Shown in pieces: positions 25,756-34,750 of a stretch of DNA of 64,000 bases. The stretch's first letter is position 1. The number at the start of each line of letters is the position of its first letter. Both the position numbers and the translations under genes were made by a program. This DNA is from JABDMH01 sp965223025. GTDB lineage: Bacteria > Bacteroidota > Bacteroidia > Chitinophagales > Saprospiraceae. Below the pieces are notes generated by a model. That model was not told where the DNA came from, ran no database searches, and worked only from the letters and a program-made list of their open reading frames with translations. The DNA is taken from positions 930,001 to 994,000 of the forward strand of contig CBDCVP010000022.1 in assembly GCA_965223025.1 (NCBI GenBank), in the 5' to 3' direction.

Positions 25756-26574
25756 ATGATTGAAACATCAAATATTTTCTATCCTATCGCAGGTCCAGAA
25801 AGCATTCTGCTTAGACAGATCTGGAAAATCAATAAATCCAAATTTCTCTGGGAGGAAGAGAGAATACTTCCGAAAGGTACTGCAGAAATAATTTTTAACC
25901 TATCGGGTAAAACGCTTTGCTTTAAAGATTCAGAAAACTCCTCTTTTGACTTCTACAAATGCAACATCAATGGATTAAACACATCCACGTACCATCTAAT
26001 AAATAGCGAGTCTCAAATCTTTGTGGGAATTCAACTGCATGCTTTCAGCCTAAAATCGCTATTCGGAATTCCTGCCAAAGAGTTTACAGGTAATGTATTC
26101 AACGCATTTGATATTTGTCCGTCTCTTATGATGTTGTTCGATCGCATTCAATCTACCGATTCATTTGATCATCAAGTTCAATATATTCTCTTTTGGTTAA
26201 GGCAACAATTTAAGCTACAAAACTATCCTACTAATAAATACGCCATTTTCGATCTTCACAGATGCAGAAATATTGAGGCTCTCTCAGTTCAATCCATTAG
26301 TAAACAATATAATTTAAGCAGTCGTCACCTGAGGAGATTATCACAAGATTATATTGGAATAAACATGGCAGACTTCATTCTGTATTATAAGTACCTTACA
26401 TCTCTTTATAAAATTCACAATAAAAATCAATCACTAACTTCAATCGCCTGTGAAAGTGGTTTCTACGACCAAGCTCACTTTATTAGAGCTTTCAAAGGAT
26501 TGACAGGATTGACACCTGGAGAATATCGAAAACATATGAGCAGTTTACCAGGTCATTTATTCAGAAATCGATAG
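25756..26574 (+). CDS. AraC-family transcriptional regulator
   Basis: 272 residues. The N-terminal part is a sensory domain of unknown ligand (starts with GPESILLRQIWKINKSKFLW). The C-terminal 100 residues hold the double HTH of AraC proteins: SVQSISKQYNLSSRHLRRLS and SLTSIACESGFYDQAHFIRA with the closing FKGLTGLTPGEYRK. It lies 65 bp upstream of an O-methyltransferase on the same strand and may control it (inference). Confidence 0.9.
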   Translation: MIETSNIFYPIAGPESILLRQIWKINKSKFLWEEERILPKGTAEIIFNLSGKTLCFKDSENSSFDFYKCNINGLNTSTYHLINSESQIFVGIQLHAFSLKSLFGIPAKEFTGNVFNAFDICPSLMMLFDRIQSTDSFDHQVQYILFWLRQQFKLQNYPTNKYAIFDLHRCRNIEALSVQSISKQYNLSSRHLRRLSQDYIGINMADFILYYKYLTSLYKIHNKNQSLTSIACESGFYDQAHFIRAFKGLTGLTPGEYRKHMSSLPGHLFRNR

Positions 26575-26639
26575 AATGTCCGCTTGATACAATTTTCAAG
26601 CTAAGATCCAGTATACCTTTGTTCAAAAATGCAAAGGCT

Positions 26640-27677
26640 ATGATTTACAAATTCTCATTTATTGAAAGAATCTTACTTTCAAACGATGTAATTCCGCATC
26701 CATTTGCAGACGCGTCCTCATCCGTTGGGCTTGGATTCGCCTTGGGTTCCTCCGTCAAACTAAATATTGCAGATGCATTGTCGATGGATTTGCAAAATGT
26801 TCAAGAAATTGCGAGCCAGGCAGGTGTCAGTAAAATTGGATGTGAGCTCGTATTGGATTGCTTAGATGCGTTAGGATATGTTCGGAAAAAGGATAGCAAA
26901 TATGCATTCACAAAACGCGGATATAAGTCCTTGTCACCAAAATCACCAGACAACTTTCGTTACTTTATCCTATTCTGTGACTATTTATACAAAAGTTACA
27001 TTCATATTGATGAAACTATCAAATTGGGAAAAAACCCTTCGCTAAATATGCTTGAAGCAATGAACGATTATGAGTGGGAACTATTTTCCAGAGCAATGAT
27101 TGATATTTCAAAAACGAATGTGAAAGAAGTTATAAAAAAAGTTCCAGTAAGCCAGACAGCTACAAAAGTGCTGGATTTAGGGGGTTCACATGGATTGTAC
27201 AGCATAGAGCTTTGCAAGAAACATTCGCAGATGAATGCAACTGTGATGGACTTTCCTCCCGTTAAGAAATATGCAGATGAGTGTATTTCAAAGCATAACG
27301 CATCTAGCCAAGTCTCATTCCTGTCTGGAGACTTCATGAAAGATGATTTACCAGATGGCAATGACCTAATACTTTCCTTCAATATCATTCATGGGCTTAA
27401 CCAAGAGGAAAACGAAAAGCTTGCCCAAAAAGCATTTTCATCATTAAACAACAATGGAATTTTTGTTATCCTTGATCAGATAAAAGGTATTGGTGGAAAC
27501 TCTCAACTATCAAAAGCCACAACTTCATATATGGCTTTAAACTTGCTTCATCAGGCAGGAGGTAAAACCTATTCAGCCATTGAGGTAGATGGCTTCGCAA
27601 AAAAGGCAGGTTTCAGAAAAACAAAGCTGAAAAAATTAAATGCTCCGGGTTTCGGAGTGATTCTATGTACGAAATAG
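26640..27677 (+). CDS. SAM-dependent O-methyltransferase (plant OMT/ASMT-like type)
   Basis: 345 residues from the ATG at 26640; the frame is open to a TTG at 26619. The N-terminal helical part resembles the dimerisation domain of acetylserotonin-type O-methyltransferases (GFALGSSVKLNIADAL, then a winged-helix region). The Rossmann part has VLDLGGSHGLYSIEL (motif I near residue 177), MDFPPV (motif II) and FVILDQI. Such enzymes methylate hydroxyls of small molecules, often secondary metabolites. Substrate unknown. Confidence 0.85.
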   Translation: MIYKFSFIERILLSNDVIPHPFADASSSVGLGFALGSSVKLNIADALSMDLQNVQEIASQAGVSKIGCELVLDCLDALGYVRKKDSKYAFTKRGYKSLSPKSPDNFRYFILFCDYLYKSYIHIDETIKLGKNPSLNMLEAMNDYEWELFSRAMIDISKTNVKEVIKKVPVSQTATKVLDLGGSHGLYSIELCKKHSQMNATVMDFPPVKKYADECISKHNASSQVSFLSGDFMKDDLPDGNDLILSFNIIHGLNQEENEKLAQKAFSSLNNNGIFVILDQIKGIGGNSQLSKATTSYMALNLLHQAGGKTYSAIEVDGFAKKAGFRKTKLKKLNAPGFGVILCTK

Positions 27678-27739
27678 AATTTATTAAACGTAAGCATTCC
27701 TCAAAAATCTCATATCCAAACCCGACTAATATATGGCTT

Positions 27740-27860
27740 ACAAGAAAGTATAAGTGCCCAGCAAGTCGAGTAGAGCAGCGAAGAAACAGTTACTTCCCCA
27801 CCCCCTCACAGAACGGCACCTGAGCCTCTTCTGAAAAGCAATTTCTTCGAGTCGGATCCG
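27740..27860 (-). other. Possible 3' end of a group II intron (degenerate)
   Basis: The minus strand reads gaggctcaggtgccgttctg then tgagggggtgggg and ctgctctactcga. This resembles the domain V/VI region and 3' end of bacterial group II introns (GAGCC...GGTTCTG, then GAGGGG...CTACTCGAC). It lies beside repeat copy D. The pairing is imperfect and I give this low weight. Confidence 0.3.
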
Positions 27861-27888
27861 GTAGCTCAGTGAGTTATGCACTTCATGG

Positions 27889-28047
27889 CATCACCAAATG
27901 CGGCCTATGGCATACCGTAAAACGGATGTGATGTGCTACCCAGGTGTGAGAGGCATATCCCTTTCCAATGATCTTAGCCAAAGCACGACATATCGATTCT
28001 GTCGATACCGGCAAACACAATCACAATATCCTACTTACACAGTGTAC
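27889..28047 (+). repeat. Non-coding cassette repeat, copy D (right-truncated)
   Basis: Starts catcaccaaatgcggcctat and matches copy C through ggcatac, gatgtgctaccc, gagaggcatatcccttt and cacaatatcctacttacac, then diverges. The terminal palindrome is absent. It is isolated from the main array by about 14 kb. Confidence 0.7.
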
Positions 28048-28112
28048 GGCAGCATTAAGCAGCTACACCAAGTCACTGAGATCGCAATTTCAGGATGGAC
28101 CTATCAGGGCTT

Positions 28113-28303
28113 TTGAGGGCTTACCTTCCTTGGTACAAACTGAGATGGCAAAGTCTCTCGGTAAGAAGGGCATGGATGTCAATGACTTTGCCAGGCAGGT
28201 AGTCTTAGCTTTAAAGAGGAATAAATACACCATTAGACCAAGCCAATCAAAAATCTTATTCCTGATGAATATATGTCTTGGAAAATTGTACAGGGACAGA
28301 TGA
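28113..28303 (+). pseudogene. C-terminal fragment of an SDR-type oxidoreductase
   Basis: The final about 60 codons of a frame read TEMAKSLGKKGMDVNDFARQ, then VVLALKRNKYTIRPSQSKIL and a short hydrophobic end, like the C-terminus of DltE-type short-chain dehydrogenases. No Rossmann fold or YxxxK precedes it; the upstream sequence is repeat copy D. Probably a leftover joined to the repeat by recombination. Confidence 0.5.
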
Positions 28304-28538
28304 ATAAATCAACCTTTCTGATACTGGCGGATGGAGTCTAGCTGATCACATCACCCGGACATCATAATCAAGGGCTATGCTCTGAAAGATTCCTCAATTT
28401 TCTCCTAATTATAATCCCATGTCCAGACATTGCTAAATCTAATTCCTGTTCGAGAATCTTTAGATCTTCTGAATATTGACTATTTTCTGCGTTGCAGCTT
28501 TTGTTGATCAGGATTGATCAAAGTTATGCCCACGTGAT

Positions 28539-29672
28539 ATGAGGAAATGGATCGCTTTGAACTTGGTTTGGTGTGTCACTCTATTCGGTTGTGCTCAGTC
28601 TGCACAGCATAAGTCCATTGAGCCTGTAAATACCACAGTGACCACGGCTTCTAAGCCACAGTCGAAGGTCTGGAAATACAAGGACCATTTCTACTCTATT
28701 TTTCCTGACCACAGTGGGACAAACATTTGGAAGTTGATGGGCAGTCGATGGAATAAGCATTTTCACATATCCGAGAACAAGAGGTCACAGGCAGATTGCT
28801 GCGTGATATCCGACACAGTTTTTATACTTCTTTTTCAGGGAATACACTCAGAGTTTACGGCGGTTAAATTTGATGAGGTTGCTCAGCAATACGATTTTCT
28901 AACTCGCACTCAAGTGTTCACACCCATCGTCTTTGACGAAAGTACCGAGACGGCCACTATGGCTGTGGACTCGGAGTCTACGCTCTGGATGACTTATGAA
29001 ACTAGTAGGAGTATTGAAGTACGGAGTGCAAGATCACCCTATACCACCTGGTCATCCCCCATGCGGATCGCCGGAGGAGTCGAGGATGATGATATCAGCG
29101 CTGTCGTCAGAATGTCAAAAGCTATCGGTGTGCTGTGGTCCAATCAACGCGATGAGAGATTTGGGTTTAAAATGCATCAGGACGGCGATCTGCTTTCGAT
29201 GTGGTCGCCGGATGAAATCCCCGCATCACGCAGTGCGCTAGATGTCGGCAAGGGGATGGCTGACGACCATATAAATCTGAAATATACAGCTGAGGGAGTA
29301 TTGTACGCTGCCATCAAAACGAGCTACGATCTACCCTCGCAGACGAAAATTGGACTGCTGGTCAGAAGACCTACCGGTCAATGGGACAGTCTCTATCATG
29401 TCAGCTATCACGGAACACGTCCGATCGTCACGGTCGACACTTCCTGCCAGATCATCAAAGTCTTCTACACACATACAGAATCAGGTGGCGATATCGTCTA
29501 TAAAGAATCACCGTTAGGAAACATCCATTTTGGTCCGGAGATAACCATGATGGATGGCAGCAAATGCAACAATACATCATCCACTAAATATCCACACGAT
29601 GGCCACAACATTGTGATAGCCTCAGACGGTAGACAGCTCTTTGGGAAAATCACTGAGTGCCAAGATCATTGA
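28539..29672 (+). CDS. Predicted lipoprotein, sialidase-like beta-propeller
   Basis: 377 residues. The signal peptide ends in lipobox LFGC (Cys18), so likely lipid-anchored outside the cytoplasm. The body has repeated strand units with Trp-rich turns (STLWMTYETSRSIEVRSA, PYTTWSSP, IGVLWSNQRDERFGF, GQWDSLYHV), typical of sialidase/neuraminidase-like propellers or exo-alpha-sialidase relatives. No clear set of catalytic residues was identified, so it may be a binding protein. Followed by an opposing cupin gene. Confidence 0.68.
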   Translation: MRKWIALNLVWCVTLFGCAQSAQHKSIEPVNTTVTTASKPQSKVWKYKDHFYSIFPDHSGTNIWKLMGSRWNKHFHISENKRSQADCCVISDTVFILLFQGIHSEFTAVKFDEVAQQYDFLTRTQVFTPIVFDESTETATMAVDSESTLWMTYETSRSIEVRSARSPYTTWSSPMRIAGGVEDDDISAVVRMSKAIGVLWSNQRDERFGFKMHQDGDLLSMWSPDEIPASRSALDVGKGMADDHINLKYTAEGVLYAAIKTSYDLPSQTKIGLLVRRPTGQWDSLYHVSYHGTRPIVTVDTSCQIIKVFYTHTESGGDIVYKESPLGNIHFGPEITMMDGSKCNNTSSTKYPHDGHNIVIASDGRQLFGKITECQDH

Positions 29673-29790
29673 AGTTCCACTGCTGGAGTTTAGGAATCCA
29701 ATTTTATCACTATGCGAAGATTTGCACAGATGTGATGCGATCTGGATGCAGGACCAAAAAGCTGGCGGAGTGCCAGATGACCTGATTGAC

Positions 29791-30372
29791 TCACGGTCGC
29801 CAAATGGTCGTCAAACCACCGTCTGGACCCATGAAAGGATCTGTTGCGGGGATCGGTAGAGCCTGAATGTTTTGATCAGCGCGAGGTCTTTCACCTGCTT
29901 CTCCTCTCAGCAAGTCCCAATCTCGTCCGTCTGGATAAGCCCCGACAACTCCTAGATGCCTGCCCGAAATCCTTTTATGACCTACACCTGCTGGAATGAC
30001 AATGATGTCTCCTTGCACTACCGCCATCTGCTCACCCTCCTCTCCCCCTATATGCAATAAAGCACTTCCCGAAAAGATGCCCAGCACTTCATGTGAGGTA
30101 CTGTGATAGTGATGAAAACTATATATCCCATTAATCCATGCATTCGTCCAATTATTAGCGGAAAAATGATTCAAAAGCCATCGATCGGCATGTGCGATCC
30201 CTTGAGGTATGGTGTCGTGATAGAGCAATACTGGAAACCTGCTGTTGGGGATTAACCCATCATCTTTAAAGTATAACGTTTCTGGCTGAGGAAGCTTATA
30301 CGACAGCATACTTGACCAGCAAAGAGTGAAAGGAGCTATTCCCAGGGCAGTCAGGAATTTCTTTCTTTTCAT
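29791..30372 (-). CDS. Cupin-domain protein with N-terminal export signal
   Basis: 193 residues. The N-terminus MKRKKFLTALGIAPFTLCWS is a Sec- or weak Tat-type signal. The cupin core has YSFHHYHSTSHEVLGIFSG (metal-binding His and Glu near residues 87-95), then a second motif around VQGDIIVIPAGVGHKRI. The overall pattern resembles YjlB-like cupins. Possibly a metal-dependent enzyme or sugar-binding protein; activity unknown. Convergent with the propeller lipoprotein gene. Confidence 0.8.
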   Translation of the reverse strand: MKRKKFLTALGIAPFTLCWSSMLSYKLPQPETLYFKDDGLIPNSRFPVLLYHDTIPQGIAHADRWLLNHFSANNWTNAWINGIYSFHHYHSTSHEVLGIFSGSALLHIGGEEGEQMAVVQGDIIVIPAGVGHKRISGRHLGVVGAYPDGRDWDLLRGEAGERPRADQNIQALPIPATDPFMGPDGGLTTIWRP

Positions 30373-30499
30373 AGCACTAATTTTTGATCAATCACTCGAG
30401 ACATTAAGCCACCGAAAAATATCGCTTTTTCAGTTGGATGAATGTGCCCACGTACTCTCTAAAGTTAGTAAGTTGTCAGGTAGTAGTGAGGATAAATGC

Positions 30500-30552
30500 G
30501 GCACTTAATCTTATTTAGTGCGTATCCTCCGATTTTAGTTGGACCATCTTTT
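30500..30552 (+). repeat. Short intergenic repeat, copy 1
   Basis: About 53 bp from ggcacttaatcttatttagt to accatctttt, roughly 80 percent identical to 42477-42528, in the same orientation. Neither copy lies in a gene. Confidence 0.6.
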
Positions 30553-30843
30553 ATTAAATCCCTTTTTTATCAGTAGGCTCACTTGTCAGCTATAGAAATA
30601 TGGCAGCAATCAATCTATCGCTCATGGCTCATCGATTCCGAGTGGTTAATTGATGTCCCTTTGTCTTGACAAAAGTCGCCCTAAATGCTATCATCCACCA
30701 GTTTTTCCAGGGCAGATTGCTCCCAGATTACCAATATCAGAGTCCAGATTACCAAAAGAAGCTACAGCCTTAGCCTACATTTATCACGATCATTGGTCGT
30801 AATGACCAAACACATTTTACTTAACTACAAATTTATCGTCAAA

Positions 30844-31323
30844 ATGAAATCTACTCTGATAACGCTGATCCTGATAGGCTGTGCAACATCCGCCGCTTAT
30901 TCGCAGGCAAAGAAGATGGCCTCTCCTGCAGAACTCCAAAAATGGATTGACTCAGACAAAGAGACTAATCGAGCTAAAGTTGGTGAGATGGTCTACATTG
31001 TGATCGTCAAAGTAAAGGACGAGGTAAAGGTCGAATTCGAGACCTGGGTCGATGAAATCCTCTATGCTGCATTAAACAGCAGCAATAGTCCCATGAAGCA
31101 AGCTCAGTTAAAAGCCACTCGCTGGTTGGAGCCATTGGGAAAAAGGCCGGACAATACATGGATTTACTGCTGGATCATGGACCCTGGAATCCCAAAGACG
31201 CAATACGACATTCCTGCTTTTTTGAAATCAGAATATGGCGATGAAAAAGGCCAACAACACTATGATAAGTATCAATCACTGGTAGAAGAGACTCCCTATG
31301 GATTTAGGCAGACCGACCGCTAA
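30844..31323 (+). CDS. Secreted protein of unknown function
   Basis: 159 residues from the ATG at 30844, chosen because a signal peptide begins there (MKSTLITLILIGCATSAAYS); the frame is open further upstream without a plausible signal. The mature part is soluble and charged, with KVKDEVKVEFETWVDEILYA resembling an EthD/antibiotic-monooxygenase-like start. It also has Trp-rich RPDNTWIYCWIMDPGIP and a basic/acidic tail. Family uncertain; a small ferredoxin-like-fold protein is one possibility. Confidence 0.6.
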   Translation: MKSTLITLILIGCATSAAYSQAKKMASPAELQKWIDSDKETNRAKVGEMVYIVIVKVKDEVKVEFETWVDEILYAALNSSNSPMKQAQLKATRWLEPLGKRPDNTWIYCWIMDPGIPKTQYDIPAFLKSEYGDEKGQQHYDKYQSLVEETPYGFRQTDR

Positions 31324-31685
31324 GAGGCCAGCCTATACCGATACCTATGAATACTGTCGTCGTGGTCTACTCGCTAGTGGAGTAGACAATGACAGCAAAT
31401 GTTCTTGCTGTCCAAACCAGGAGTGCAGATATTCCATTCACACAGGCAACAGAGATTCGATTTCGCCTGATGACCCAGATATTGTGTACATTAAATTAAT
31501 ACTAAATACTTGTCCATTGAACTTGTTGGTGTTATTTGTGGCCCTATTTGAAGGTCTGCTGCATGGCAAAACCTCGCAATAGCTTCGTCATATATGCACG
31601 CTAATTCTTATCCACCAGGAAAAAATGGCCACGGAATTATCACATTTTCCACCTATAAAGTCATAGTCTCATAAATCACCAGATC

Positions 31686-34535
31686 TTGAAACTAAGCACG
31701 CGAAGAATATTTATTCTCTCCCTGGGCCCTGTCTTTCTGATCATCTTCTTCTGGTTCAATCTTCACAAATCAGGACGTAATGCACGTATGCAGTATGCTG
31801 AGTCAAGTCCTGGAAGCACGCTGATCGATTCCGTCCTGTCTACTGATTCTGCCATAGGTATAGCTATGGGGTCATCCATCCAATATCATCTGGACAGTTC
31901 CAGTACTAACGATTTTGAACAGATCTTCGATGCAACTTTTGTGGATCAAGCTGCCATTCCACCATTCAAAGAAGGAACCCTCTGGAAAAAACTCACCTTC
32001 ATCTCAGAGCATGTACCCTCCTCATGGTATTTTGGGACCAATGCAGCTGAAACAGAGTACTACATCCGATCAGCCAGGCGATCTCCTATAACCGGTACAG
32101 TCGGTACCGATATTGTGAATAGTGGTGCATTATTTCATACGGTCAGCAATCCATTTATTCCCATTGACTTGCAGGCCTATGACACAGTCCAGTTGGTGTG
32201 GCAGAACACCGGATTCAATGCAAGTGTAAATGTGAGCAATCAGCTGTGGCGCTTTGTTCATGTCCTGGCTAACAAATCATATATATATAAATGGCACATA
32301 AAACGTCTGTGGCAGACATTGCCCGTTGTCTTCATTTTATTTGCTGTATTTTTTTATCACGTTATTCTCTACATTTTTAACCAAAATCAGACTTATTTAC
32401 TCCTCGGCCTATCGGCATTCTCATCAATTTTACTCATAGCGCATGACAATGATCTTATCGTCCAGTTATTTAGCATCAGAAATATTGGAAGATTTGCCAA
32501 TTACAGTTTTCCACTGACCTACATTTTCAACCTGATTGTATTTCCCTTTACCATATCATATCTGGAAATCAGGAAGGGTTCAACCAGTCAAAAGATCATC
32601 ACTGCTTATATGGCCACAGCGTTTGTGTGCTGGCTGATGTATTTTTTTATCAATCAGTTCCAGTTATCTGTGCCCATACCTCAGCGAACGCAAAAGAATT
32701 TCTTAGGACTCGTTTTTATGGCGGGCAACCTGGTATTATTTCTACTTGTGCTGAAAGAATTATTCAGAGCAAATCGAAATGCCGTCTTCTTTTTTGCTGG
32801 CTATGGCACCGCCTTTATCGGCTACGTGGCGACGCTGCTGTGGGCGTTTCGCTACTTCTACTTGGAAAACCACCAGCTACCCACGGCCGTAGGATTCCTA
32901 TTGTTTTCTTTGGGCCTTGCAGATAAAATGAGCCTGCTGGTAGAGGAGCAAAGCGAAGCTACACGACAGCGAGATCTGGCCCTTTACCAAAAGAACCTTG
33001 AACAACAAGAATCTCATCGCCTCAAAGAACTCGATCAATTTAAGTCACAGCTCTATACCAATGTCACCCACGAATTTCGTACGCCACTTACCGTCATTTC
33101 GGGACTGGCTGACCAAATTTCGGGGCCGGGAGCAGAGAAAAAACTAATCCAACGCAATACCGACCTACTATTGGACCTTGTCAATCAATTGTTGGATATT
33201 GCAAAGCTGGATTCCGGCCATTTAAAGCCCAACTTAGTACAGATAGATGTCATACCGTTAATTAAATATCTCTCTGAGTCATATCAGATGGCTGCTCAAA
33301 AGGAGAAAAAGGATTTGCAGGTCGAATACTTAAACGATGCGATCTGGATGGATACCGATCCATCTCTTTTAGAACGCATCCTAAATAATCTAGTCCACAA
33401 TGCCATAAAGTTCACGGCCGAGGGCGGCAACGTACATATTAGAGTATTTAAAGACCACAAGGAATCGACTTGCAGTGTCAAGATTTCAGATACAGGCAAG
33501 GGCATTCCTTCCGACCAACTCCAAAAGATATTTGACAGATTCTATCAGGTGGATGCTTCGACGACACGCCACGGAGAAGGGACAGGCATCGGACTCGCCC
33601 TGGCTCATGAATTGACCACCCTCATGCATGGAGAGATAGATGTGCAAAGTCAGATCAATGTAGGAAGTACCTTTATCGTGACCTTTCCCATCACCAACAA
33701 GGCACCTTTAGGAGCATGGAAATACAAACCTGCAATCCCCACCTCCGCTTCAGCTCCCAAAACATCCTTCGGAGATGCCGTTGAACCTAATGCACAGAAG
33801 ATATTATTGGTCGAAGACCATGCGGATGTGCGATATTATATTGGTTCGCTGCTACTGCCGTATCAATTAATCGAAGCAGACAATGGGCTACAGGCATTGA
33901 ATTTGGCCTTCCAATTCATTCCTGACTTAATCATCTCCGATATTATGATGCCCGAAATGGATGGTTATGAACTTTGCAAAACACTAAAGGCAGATCATCG
34001 CACTTCGCACATACCGGTGATCTTGCTGACAGCCAAATCCACGCAGGCTGATCGTGTAGTAGGCCTCCAAGGAGGTGCCGATGCATACTTAACCAAACCA
34101 TTCGACAAGCAAGAGCTGTTTGCTCGCATTAGTCAACTTTTAACATCCCGTGAAAAAATAAGGCAGTACTACCAGAGATTTAATATGCTTCCTCAGGGGG
34201 AGGTACAAGAAATCAAATTCCTCAAGAAAGCCAGATCGATTATCGAAGCGAATTTTGGCAATGAAAATTTCCAAATGGATGACTTGGCCAAGGATGTCCA
34301 TCTTTCTCGTAACCAGCTCTATCGCAAACTCAAGGCTCTAACCGGCAAGAATTTCACAACCACGGTCAAAGAAATGAAAATGCACCGGGCCAAAGAATTG
34401 CTCACTAAAACCGATCAAACCATCGGAGAAATTGCCATCCAATTGGGTTTTACTGATCAGAGTTATTTTACGAAAGTATTCAAAGAGGTGGTGGGGAAGA
34501 CGCCGGGAGAGATACGCCGCAAAACCCAAAGCTGA
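31686..34535 (+). CDS. Hybrid sensor histidine kinase / response regulator with AraC output
   Basis: 949 residues from a TTG start. In order: signal anchor (about 7-25), extracellular domain, a 7TMR-DISM-like bundle (about 212-415), coiled linker, HisKA with His near 462 in HEFRTPL, HATPase with NNLVHNAIKF (about 566), DTGKGIP and GEGTGIGLAL. A REC domain follows (KILLVEDHADVRYY near 704, phospho-Asp near 751 in IISDIMMPEMDG), then an AraC HTH (about 855-949). A one-protein two-component system, typically controlling adjacent polysaccharide-use genes in Bacteroidota. The convergent lyase-like gene is a candidate target (inference). Confidence 0.93.
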   Translation: MKLSTRRIFILSLGPVFLIIFFWFNLHKSGRNARMQYAESSPGSTLIDSVLSTDSAIGIAMGSSIQYHLDSSSTNDFEQIFDATFVDQAAIPPFKEGTLWKKLTFISEHVPSSWYFGTNAAETEYYIRSARRSPITGTVGTDIVNSGALFHTVSNPFIPIDLQAYDTVQLVWQNTGFNASVNVSNQLWRFVHVLANKSYIYKWHIKRLWQTLPVVFILFAVFFYHVILYIFNQNQTYLLLGLSAFSSILLIAHDNDLIVQLFSIRNIGRFANYSFPLTYIFNLIVFPFTISYLEIRKGSTSQKIITAYMATAFVCWLMYFFINQFQLSVPIPQRTQKNFLGLVFMAGNLVLFLLVLKELFRANRNAVFFFAGYGTAFIGYVATLLWAFRYFYLENHQLPTAVGFLLFSLGLADKMSLLVEEQSEATRQRDLALYQKNLEQQESHRLKELDQFKSQLYTNVTHEFRTPLTVISGLADQISGPGAEKKLIQRNTDLLLDLVNQLLDIAKLDSGHLKPNLVQIDVIPLIKYLSESYQMAAQKEKKDLQVEYLNDAIWMDTDPSLLERILNNLVHNAIKFTAEGGNVHIRVFKDHKESTCSVKISDTGKGIPSDQLQKIFDRFYQVDASTTRHGEGTGIGLALAHELTTLMHGEIDVQSQINVGSTFIVTFPITNKAPLGAWKYKPAIPTSASAPKTSFGDAVEPNAQKILLVEDHADVRYYIGSLLLPYQLIEADNGLQALNLAFQFIPDLIISDIMMPEMDGYELCKTLKADHRTSHIPVILLTAKSTQADRVVGLQGGADAYLTKPFDKQELFARISQLLTSREKIRQYYQRFNMLPQGEVQEIKFLKKARSIIEANFGNENFQMDDLAKDVHLSRNQLYRKLKALTGKNFTTTVKEMKMHRAKELLTKTDQTIGEIAIQLGFTDQSYFTKVFKEVVGKTPGEIRRKTQS

Positions 34536-34750
34536 CACTCCTATTTGCTGGCAGGCGTGATGCAAGGTGCGATCGACGATGCTAGCTGGATGGAGGTTCG
34601 ATTTACCTGATGAGCCGGAGTTATTAGATTGAGTAAAGATCAAACATCCCTTCCAGGCAATCCGAGCACGAGGAATACAAGGATACCTAAAATCGTTAAC
34701 ATCTGCCTCCCATTCGAGTCTTTTGTTTGCCCAATCCCATGCAGTCAATA

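Noticed and set aside
27855..27885. tRNA-like D-arm sequence ggtagctcagtgagttatgc
   Set aside because: No acceptor stem, anticodon arm or T-arm follows at the right spacing.
29641..29859. 72-residue plus-strand frame
   Set aside because: It overlaps the end of the lipoprotein gene and the antisense of the cupin gene; no independent coding evidence.
31298..31582. 94-residue plus-strand frame after the secreted protein gene
   Set aside because: It overlaps the preceding gene, has low-complexity Cys-rich sequence and no recognisable fold or start signal.
34338..34748. 136-residue minus-strand frame downstream of the lyase-like gene
   Set aside because: About half of it is antisense to the AraC domain of the hybrid regulator; the remainder shows no recognisable motif.
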